A DNA stretch of 5,395 nucleotides from Burkholderiales bacterium (GTDB lineage Bacteria; Pseudomonadota; Gammaproteobacteria; Burkholderiales; Burkholderiaceae_D). How positions within the stretch are numbered: position 1 is the first letter of the stretch; each line of letters starts with the position of its first letter. The notes beneath the pieces are model-generated. The model ran no database searches. It was not told the origin of the DNA and worked only from the letters and a program-made list of their open reading frames with translations. Both the position numbers and the translations under genes were made by a program. Shown here piece by piece: positions 1 through 4,081 of this stretch. The DNA lies in NCBI GenBank assembly GCA_028868455.1, contig JAGWUK010000248.1, positions 1 through 5,395 of the forward strand. The letters are read 5' to 3'.

Positions 1-1056
1 AAAGCCGGTGTTGCTGCTATAACCCAGGCCAAAGCTGAGGTCGCGCGCCTTGCGTTCGACGACATGAACATCAATTGGTACCGCATCCGATTTTGCCGGA
101 TCAGGATCGACACTGACGGCAACCGAGGCAAAGTAAGGCGAATTTTGCAGCAGTCGCTGAAATTCCAGCAAACGCCCGCGCGAATAGGGTTCACCCTTAC
201 TCGGTGGTCGGTAACGCTGCAATAACCATGCAGGATAGCGCTGCAATCCGGTCACTTGGAGTTCGCCCAGCGTAAACATCGGACCACTATCGATATCCAC
301 TTGCAAGATGCCCCGGTGGTGCTCGGCATCGATACGCGCATGGCTTTCGCTGATCGATGCTGCGGCATAACCGTCGGCACGCAGGTTTTCAATCAACTGG
401 TTTTTGGCATCGCTCCAATCACTGTCGCGAAACACCTGCCCCACCGCCAGCCCCCAGTCTTCTTGCATGGCTTTGCGCCGCTGGATCGCGAGCGCATCGC
501 CTGCGGCAATCCTGTCAGCCAGCGGGCCATGCATTTGAATAGAGACGTTTTCGATGATGGTACGCGGACCGGGATCAACCTCAATGACGATCGCTTTCAG
601 GTTTGCGACGGCCGCTGTGGCATCCGACGTAGCAGGATTGATATTCGGATTATTGAATTGAATCACTGGCGAAAAATAGCCTTCGGTCGCGAGAATATTG
701 CTGATGTCGAGACGCAGTTTGCGTATCAGCGCCGGTGTGATGTTTTGCGGATCCGCGTGTCCCGATAACTCAGGAATATGCTCGCGCAGCAGGGTAGCCC
801 AGTCGCTTTTCGGTGCATGTAATTGAAAACGTCCGCTGATGCTGCCGGCACTGTCGGCGTCGCCTTCGTTTTCTGGCGGGGGCGACGCAATGGCTTGCAC
901 TTCGGCGTGTAATTCAGCCTGAGTATGGGCTTGGGCATTGGCGTTCGCAGAAGCAGACGCCGGTTCAGTCTTCATCACTTGCGCCTGCACCTGTGCCGCA
1001 ACGACGAAGCTGGCGGCGCACAGGATCAAAGGCAGGATGCGCAGGCGATTTTGCAT
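1..1056 (-). CDS. tamA: TamA-like outer-membrane assembly factor (BamA/Omp85 family), 5' part only
   Basis: I translated this frame by hand: it is open from the ATG at 1056 to the left edge, giving 352 residues with no stop. The gene is cut by the window; the family is usually near 570-620 residues. Residues 1-25 form a Sec signal peptide (basic start, hydrophobic LPLILCAASFVV, cleavage likely at VQA|Q). Residues 26-72 are an Ala/Gln/Pro/acidic low-complexity linker. Residues 75-335 fit three POTRA domains, with typical pieces such as ILATEGYFSP (122-131), EVDPGPR (159-165), LRADGYAA (225-232), VDIDSGPMFTLGEL (253-266) and LLQNSPYFASV (302-312). The sequence then enters the barrel at RDLSFGLGYSSNTGF. 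TamA works in the outer membrane with TamB in protein and lipid delivery. No Shine-Dalgarno is visible before the ATG, and an in-frame TGA lies two codons upstream, so this start is well constrained. Another Omp85-family member is possible, but POTRA number and length favour TamA over BamA. Confidence 0.88.
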   Translation of the reverse strand, partial: MQNRLRILPLILCAASFVVAAQVQAQVMKTEPASASANANAQAHTQAELHAEVQAIASPPPENEGDADSAGSISGRFQLHAPKSDWATLLREHIPELSGHADPQNITPALIRKLRLDISNILATEGYFSPVIQFNNPNINPATSDATAAVANLKAIVIEVDPGPRTIIENVSIQMHGPLADRIAAGDALAIQRRKAMQEDWGLAVGQVFRDSDWSDAKNQLIENLRADGYAAASISESHARIDAEHHRGILQVDIDSGPMFTLGELQVTGLQRYPAWLLQRYRPPSKGEPYSRGRLLEFQRLLQNSPYFASVAVSVDPDPAKSDAVPIDVHVVERKARDLSFGLGYSSNTGF

Positions 1057-1066
1057 CAGTCACACA

Positions 1067-1510
1067 TCATCTGGTCGCCAGCCCGACGCGATTGATACCA
1101 ATTTTCTTGGCTTCGGAGATGACTTGAATAATGTCGTCATAACGCATTTCCTTGTCCGCCGACACCAGCACAGATAAGTCCGGCTTGGCCGCGTGATACT
1201 CTTCGAGTTTGCGCATCAGTTGCTTGCGGTCTTTGGCTTCTTCTTTGCTTTCCTGACGGTTATTGCCGTTGTTGCCCACGCGACTGTTCAGGCTGATCGT
1301 CGCAGGCGCGTCAGGGCGTAAAGCGATTTCGATATAGTCGGAAGGCGGTTGCGTGGATTGTCCTGCCGTCGGCAGATTGATCACACTGGGATTGGTCATC
1401 GGTGCGCACACCATGAAAATCACCAGCAACACCAGCATCACGTCGATATACGGAACGACGTTGATTTCTGCCTTGAATTTGCGTTTACGTTCGCCACGCA
1501 GAGAACTCAT
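1067..1510 (-). CDS. tolR: Tol-Pal system protein TolR
   Basis: This is a complete 147-residue ExbD/TolR-family inner-membrane protein. It has a short basic cytoplasmic N-terminus (RGERKRKFKAEINVVPY), one transmembrane helix (about residues 19-37, IDVMLVLLVIFMV) and a periplasmic domain. Asp23 sits in the helix where the family carries its proton-pathway aspartate (Asp23 in E. coli TolR). A charged Asn/Lys/Glu-rich stretch (about 79-100) precedes the C-terminal fold ending in IGINRVGLATR. TolR with TolQ forms the motor that uses the proton gradient to drive TolA, maintaining outer-membrane invagination at division. The start follows the tolQ stop by 16 bases. An AAGGA motif overlapping the tolQ stop lies 13 bases upstream of the ATG, which is rather far. 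An in-frame TAA four codons upstream rules out a longer protein. An ExbD assignment is less likely because of the YbgC-TolQ context. Confidence 0.95.
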   Translation of the reverse strand: MSSLRGERKRKFKAEINVVPYIDVMLVLLVIFMVCAPMTNPSVINLPTAGQSTQPPSDYIEIALRPDAPATISLNSRVGNNGNNRQESKEEAKDRKQLMRKLEEYHAAKPDLSVLVSADKEMRYDDIIQVISEAKKIGINRVGLATR

Positions 1511-1526
1511 GCTGAACCATTATTCC

Positions 1527-2222
1527 TTATCGCGACTGACGTTGAAGAATATTGGAGAACTCTTCAATAAAGGTTTCAAAGCGAATCGCCAGACGATCGA
1601 TATCGTGCGAATACCGGTTGTACGCCAACACCGCCGGAATCGCCGCAAACAGGCCAATCGCTGTAGCAATCAGCGCCTCGGCAATCCCCGGCGCCACCGC
1701 TGCCAGCGTCGCCTGCTGCACATTGGCCAGTCCGCGAAACGCGTTCATGATGCCCCAGACTGTACCGAACAAGCCGATGTAAGGCGATACCGAGCCGACC
1801 GATGCCAGGAACGATAAATGCGATTCCAGCATATCCATTTCGCGCTGATAGGCCGCACGCATCGCGCGACGGGCACCGTCCAGCATGGCGCTGGCGTCCA
1901 GCGAGGCTTTGTTGGCGATTTTGACCTTGTTGTATTCGCTCATCCCGGATTCAAAAATACGCTCCAGAGCCCCCGTCTTGTCGCGACCGGAACGACGATT
2001 CACGCTCGCAACCTGATACAGATCCAGCAAATTGCCGCCAGACCAGAAATTGCGTTCAAATTCTTCCGTCTGGCTGCGCGCTTTTTTGATCGCAAACATT
2101 TTGCTGAAAATATAAGTCCAGCTCGTCAAAGATACGCCGAACAACAGGAGCATGACCAGTTGCACCAGCACGGAAGCGTTGGTGATCAGGCTTAAAAACG
2201 ATAAGTCTTGAGTAACGTTCAT
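1527..2222 (-). CDS. tolQ: Tol-Pal system protein TolQ
   Basis: This is a complete 231-residue MotA/TolQ/ExbB proton-channel family protein. Three membrane segments are visible: about residues 17-40 (VLVQLVMLLLFGVSLTSWTYIF), 137-162 and 172-200. The first is followed by a long cytoplasmic loop with Arg/Lys/Glu-rich helices. Thr154 in SPYIGLFGTVWGIM and Thr187 in EALIATAIGL match the conserved pore threonines of the family (Thr145 and Thr178 in E. coli TolQ). It pairs with TolR in the inner-membrane motor of Tol-Pal. It lies 27 bases after the ybgC stop and 16 before tolR, in the usual ybgC-tolQ-tolR order, which argues for TolQ over ExbB. The bases just upstream of the ATG hold no clear Shine-Dalgarno motif, so translation may depend on coupling to ybgC. 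Confidence 0.96.
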   Translation of the reverse strand: MNVTQDLSFLSLITNASVLVQLVMLLLFGVSLTSWTYIFSKMFAIKKARSQTEEFERNFWSGGNLLDLYQVASVNRRSGRDKTGALERIFESGMSEYNKVKIANKASLDASAMLDGARRAMRAAYQREMDMLESHLSFLASVGSVSPYIGLFGTVWGIMNAFRGLANVQQATLAAVAPGIAEALIATAIGLFAAIPAVLAYNRYSHDIDRLAIRFETFIEEFSNILQRQSR

Positions 2223-2249
2223 AATGAATCAGATTAAAGGCAACACAAA

Positions 2250-2648
2250 CTAAGAAATTTTTTCTACAACATGAGACGGAATCGGCGTCGGTTTCAGGCT
2301 GTTGCTACCGACACAGCCGACTTTGATTTTTCCGGTCACCAGCAAACGTTCGCCACACCAGGCTTCTTGCGAAAAAAGAATGGAAGCGCGGCCCAGCTTT
2401 TCGACCACAACGGTGAGCTTCAGTTCATCATCAAGTCTGGCGGGTGCATCATACTCGACTGTGGTTGCTTTGACGACAAACATCACCTGATGCTCGGCAC
2501 TCAGTTGCTGTTGATTGATGCCTGCGGCGCGCAGCCACTCGGTACGCGCCCGTTCAAAGAATTTCAGATAATTGGCATAAAAAACAATGCCACCAGCATC
2601 GGTATCCTCATAATAGACCCTTGCTGGCCATTCAAATTGCGTAGTCAT
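2250..2648 (-). CDS. ybgC: YbgC, hot-dog fold acyl-CoA thioesterase of the tol-pal cluster
   Basis: This is a complete 132-residue 4-hydroxybenzoyl-CoA thioesterase-like protein. The N-terminal signature VYYEDTDAGGIVFYANYLKF carries Asp17, the catalytic acid of this family, followed by FERARTEWLR on the central helix and VEYDAPARLDDEL on the sheet. These closely match E. coli YbgC, except that the VYHASY histidine is a tyrosine here (Tyr24), as I recall from several betaproteobacterial homologues. The enzyme hydrolyses acyl-CoA or acyl-ACP thioesters in the cytoplasm and is linked to phospholipid metabolism. Its tie to Tol-Pal function is through the conserved gene cluster rather than a known mechanism. 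It is the first gene of the leftward row, with about 285 bases of non-coding DNA upstream. No Shine-Dalgarno is clear before the ATG. Confidence 0.95.
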   Translation of the reverse strand: MTTQFEWPARVYYEDTDAGGIVFYANYLKFFERARTEWLRAAGINQQQLSAEHQVMFVVKATTVEYDAPARLDDELKLTVVVEKLGRASILFSQEAWCGERLLVTGKIKVGCVGSNSLKPTPIPSHVVEKIS

Positions 2649-2804
2649 AGTGATGGACAGTTAAATTGTTTGAATCGTGTAAATTTTTCAGCGCTCTCGT
2701 CTGTCAAACCCGTTCAGTGCCATCGGCGTTGACTTTGCGCCCGGTAATCCGGGTTGCGCCATCACGTTGCAATGTCACCCGCGTTCAGACAATGCGGAAA
2801 GCGC

Positions 2805-2831
2805 ATTATTTTCAGTCTCTCACTGCGTCAG
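2805..2831 (-). promoter_or_regulatory. Weak sigma-70 promoter candidate for ybgC-tolQ-tolR
   Basis: On the minus strand, CTGACG (2831-2826, four of six matches to TTGACA) is followed after 15 bases by AATAAT (2810-2805, five of six matches to TATAAT). The spacer is shorter than the ideal 17. Another -10-like hexamer, TATACT (2856-2851), lies further upstream but lacks a good -35. Either would leave a leader of 150 bases or more before ybgC. The position is plausible; the assignment is tentative. Confidence 0.3.
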
Positions 2832-2846
2832 ACTTTTTGTACCTAT

Positions 2847-2911
2847 GGGGAGTATAGGTATTTTTTACCCTATTCGCGCTTATTTTTAGAGCGCATTAAA
2901 AAATACTCCCC
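2847..2911. repeat. Bulged 15-bp inverted repeat (possible hairpin or operator)
   Basis: The right arm TAAAAAATACTCCCC (2897-2911) is the exact reverse complement of GGGGAGTA (2847-2854) joined to TTTTTTA (2861-2867). The left arm carries a six-base insertion TAGGTA (2855-2860). The inserted bases can instead pair with TACCTAT (2840-2846). A smaller stem GCGCT/AGCGC (2876-2880 with 2890-2894) sits inside. It could be a terminator-like structure after ydfG or a regulatory site for ybgC. Neither strand shows a GC stem directly followed by a T-run, so a simple intrinsic terminator is not supported. Confidence 0.55.
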
Positions 2912-2933
2912 CTTAGTATCAATTCATTTTCAA

Positions 2934-3686
2934 TTAAACCGACGTGCGCTTGATGGTCAATGGGCCATAACCCTGACAAGTCGGCATCATTTCTATGTAG
3001 TTGATATTGACATGCGCAGGCAAAGTCGCGATCCAGTATGCGGATTCGGCGATGTCCTCTGCGGTCAGTGGCACCGTCCCTTCATAGACCTTGGCTGCAG
3101 CCTCATCGTTGCCACGATAGCGCACGTTCGAAAACTCAGTCCCGCCGCACAAACCTGGCGCAATATTGGTGGTACGAACACCGGTTCCGACCAGATCAGC
3201 GCGCAGATTTTTTGTGAATTGCTCGACGAAAGCCTTGGTTGCGCCATACACGTTACCGCCGGGATAGGCGGTGGAACCAGCGATTGAGCCTATATTCATG
3301 ATCATGCCTGTATTGCGTTTGACCATATCCGGCAGTACAGCGCGAGTCACAGTTACCAGCCCTTTGGCGTTGGTATCGATCATCGTGTCCCATTCATCCA
3401 GCGCGGCCAGATGCGCAGGCTCGGTTCCCAGCGCCAACCCGGCATTATTAATCAACACATCGATTTGCTTCCAATGCTCTGGCAAGCTGTCTAAGGCGGA
3501 CTGAACCGAGACTTTGTCCGTAACATCCATCGTCACAGTAAAAACAGATTCTCCCAATTCGCTTTTCAAGCTCGCCAGCCTTTCTGTGCGGCGTGCCGCA
3601 GCGATAACCAGATGCCCATGACGGACAAATTTGCGTGCCATTTCTTCGCCAAAACCAGAGCTTGCTCCCGTGATAAGTACGATCAT
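2934..3686 (-). CDS. ydfG: YdfG-type NADP-dependent 3-hydroxy acid dehydrogenase (short-chain dehydrogenase)
   Basis: This is a complete 250-residue classical short-chain dehydrogenase/reductase. The Rossmann signature TGASSGFG is at residues 6-13, Arg32-Arg33 after the second strand suggest NADP(H), and NNAG is at 80-83. The catalytic set is Asn106, Ser134, Tyr147 and Lys151. Long stretches match E. coli YdfG as I remember it: NNAGLALGTEPAH, GGNVYGATKAFV, GGTEFSNVR and TLPAHVNIN. YdfG enzymes oxidise L-allo-threonine, serine and other 3-hydroxy acids and reduce malonic semialdehyde to 3-hydroxypropionate, in the cytoplasm as tetramers. The start is supported by AAGGA seven bases before the ATG. 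The gene is divergent from glyA and followed by the ybgC-tol genes after a 285-base gap. The family is certain; the physiological substrate here is not shown by sequence. Confidence 0.94.
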   Translation of the reverse strand: MIVLITGASSGFGEEMARKFVRHGHLVIAAARRTERLASLKSELGESVFTVTMDVTDKVSVQSALDSLPEHWKQIDVLINNAGLALGTEPAHLAALDEWDTMIDTNAKGLVTVTRAVLPDMVKRNTGMIMNIGSIAGSTAYPGGNVYGATKAFVEQFTKNLRADLVGTGVRTTNIAPGLCGGTEFSNVRYRGNDEAAAKVYEGTVPLTAEDIAESAYWIATLPAHVNINYIEMMPTCQGYGPLTIKRTSV

Positions 3687-3693
3687 GCTGAAT

Positions 3694-3698
3694 TCCTT
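3694..3698 (-). promoter_or_regulatory. Ribosome binding site of ydfG
   Basis: AAGGA on the minus strand lies seven bases upstream of the ATG at 3686. This is a good Shine-Dalgarno that supports the chosen start. Confidence 0.75.
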
Positions 3699-3728
3699 TT
3701 GCGCTGAGATGAAATATGGATAAGCGCT

Positions 3729-3734
3729 ATTCTA
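3729..3734 (-). promoter_or_regulatory. Candidate -10 element for ydfG
   Basis: TAGAAT on the minus strand matches the sigma-70 -10 consensus in five of six positions and lies about 43 bases upstream of the ydfG ATG. No good -35 hexamer is found at 16-18 bases, so activator help or another start site is possible. It is a weak call. Confidence 0.3.
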
Positions 3735-3752
3735 AGGGGTTTTGGCTATCCT

Positions 3753-3764
3753 TTCCGTGCGGAA
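3753..3764. repeat. Short inverted repeat, possible operator between ydfG and glyA
   Basis: TTCCG and CGGAA flank a two-base centre. The site lies about 19 bases upstream of the candidate ydfG -10 and about 66 bases upstream of the glyA -35. It could be a regulator-binding site for ydfG, but a repeat this short may be chance. Confidence 0.25.
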
Positions 3765-3829
3765 TGCGCGCCATCCGACATGCCGCGCAAACGACGGATT
3801 AACCTGTGCGCTGAGACGGCACGACAAAC

Positions 3830-3858
3830 TTGCCCATTCAAACGGCATCACGTAAAAT
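3830..3858 (+). promoter_or_regulatory. Sigma-70-type promoter of glyA
   Basis: TTGCCC (3830-3835, four of six matches to TTGACA) and TAAAAT (3853-3858, five of six matches to TATAAT) are separated by exactly 17 bases. Transcription would start near 3865, just before the first stem of the riboswitch, leaving a leader of about 217 bases. The placement directly ahead of the aptamer strengthens the call. Confidence 0.65.
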
Positions 3859-3872
3859 CCTTGCACCATTTC

Positions 3873-3992
3873 GTCTCACGTAACTGGCGAAACCGCCGCG
3901 AATAACGCAGTAAAATTCCGGCGCAAGATGGAGATCCATCGGGAAGCGTGAGATTTCGGAGTCAGCCCGACTCCAGCCGTGCGCCTGGGTAG
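3873..3992 (+). ncRNA. ZTP (pfl) riboswitch aptamer in the glyA leader
   Basis: The conserved core of the ZTP/ZMP riboswitch is recognisable. Stem P1 is TCTCACG (3874-3880) with CGTGAGA (3947-3953), plus a G-U pair. Directly after the 5' strand comes TAACTGGCG (3881-3889). P2 is GATGG/CCATC (3927-3931 with 3936-3940), followed by CGGGAAGCGTG, matching the consensus CGGGGAGCG region. A linker hairpin GGAGTC/GACTCC (3958-3963 with 3969-3974) leads to the 3' domain GCCGTGCGCCTGGGTAG (3976-3992). Its CGCC (3982-3985) can form the known pseudoknot with GGCG (3886-3889). The class senses ZMP and ZTP, purine intermediates that build up when 10-formyl-THF is short, and commonly controls purH and folate genes including glyA. 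Two oddities are a 37-base insertion after the GGCG and U3990 where C is usual in CUGGGC; U3990 can still pair as G-U with G3976. The class is recalled from memory, not confirmed by a covariance search. Confidence 0.88.
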
Positions 3993-4018
3993 CCTGATGG
4001 TAAAAGCAAGAGGCTGCC
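3988..4018 (+). promoter_or_regulatory. Hairpin overlapping the aptamer 3' end (likely expression platform)
   Basis: GGTAGCCT (3988-3995) pairs with AGGCTGCC (4011-4018) over eight base pairs, one of them a wobble, around a 15-base loop. Its first three bases are the ones that close stem P3 of the aptamer, so the hairpin and ligand-bound P3 exclude each other. This is what is expected of a switching helix. No T-run follows, so it is not a classical intrinsic terminator. It ends 53 bases before the glyA ribosome binding site and does not cover it. Confidence 0.6.
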
Positions 4019-4071
4019 TATCTCCAAAGAAATCAGACTGACACCTCTACCACGACAATCACGTTTAATAC

Positions 4072-4075
4072 AGGA
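4072..4075 (+). promoter_or_regulatory. Ribosome binding site of glyA
   Basis: AGGA lies six bases upstream of the ATG at 4082, a well-placed Shine-Dalgarno that supports the chosen start. No nearby sequence is obviously complementary to it. Confidence 0.8.
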
Positions 4076-4081
4076 ACTGCC

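Larger units (their letters stand above)
2649..2933. other. Intergenic region between ydfG and ybgC, rich in inverted repeats
   Basis: This 285-base stretch lies between two leftward genes. The half near ydfG (about 2830-2933) is AT-rich and the half near ybgC is mixed. I find no convincing protein gene. It contains several inverted repeats: CCCGG/CCGGG around TAAT (2740-2753), AATGCG/CGCATT around GAAAG (2791-2807), TACCTAT/ATAGGTA (2840-2860) and a 15-bp bulged repeat (2847-2911). No classical stem-plus-T-run terminator for ydfG is evident on the minus strand, so read-through from ydfG into ybgC cannot be excluded. The ybgC promoter should lie here. Confidence 0.8.

Noticed and set aside
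256..768. Rightward 170-residue reading frame
   Set aside because: It lies wholly inside the tamA-like gene on the opposite strand. That gene gives a coherent signal peptide and POTRA sequence, while this frame has no recognisable motif and looks like a codon-bias shadow.
1818..2195. Rightward 125-residue reading frame antisense to tolQ
   Set aside because: The tolQ frame is strongly conserved across its length; this frame is a shadow with atypical composition.
1067..2222. ExbB-ExbD pair for TonB-type uptake instead of TolQ-TolR
   Set aside because: The upstream ybgC, the close match to TolQ/TolR motifs and the order ybgC-tolQ-tolR favour Tol-Pal, although the missing tolA keeps a small doubt.
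2861..2866. Intrinsic terminator on the plus strand (TACCTAT/ATAGGTA stem followed by six T)
   Set aside because: The stem is AT-rich and there is no rightward gene upstream that would need it; it is better described as part of the larger inverted repeat.
2754..3287. Rightward 177-residue reading frame across the 3' part of ydfG and the intergenic region
   Set aside because: It is antisense to the clearly conserved ydfG, its product has no recognisable domain, and it starts in non-coding repeat-rich DNA without a Shine-Dalgarno.
3873..4018. Glycine, THF, cobalamin or SAM-class riboswitch as the identity of the glyA leader RNA
   Set aside because: I looked for the conserved cores of these classes and did not find them. 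The TAACTGGCG, CGGGAAGCG and CGCCTGGG blocks in this order fit the ZTP class.
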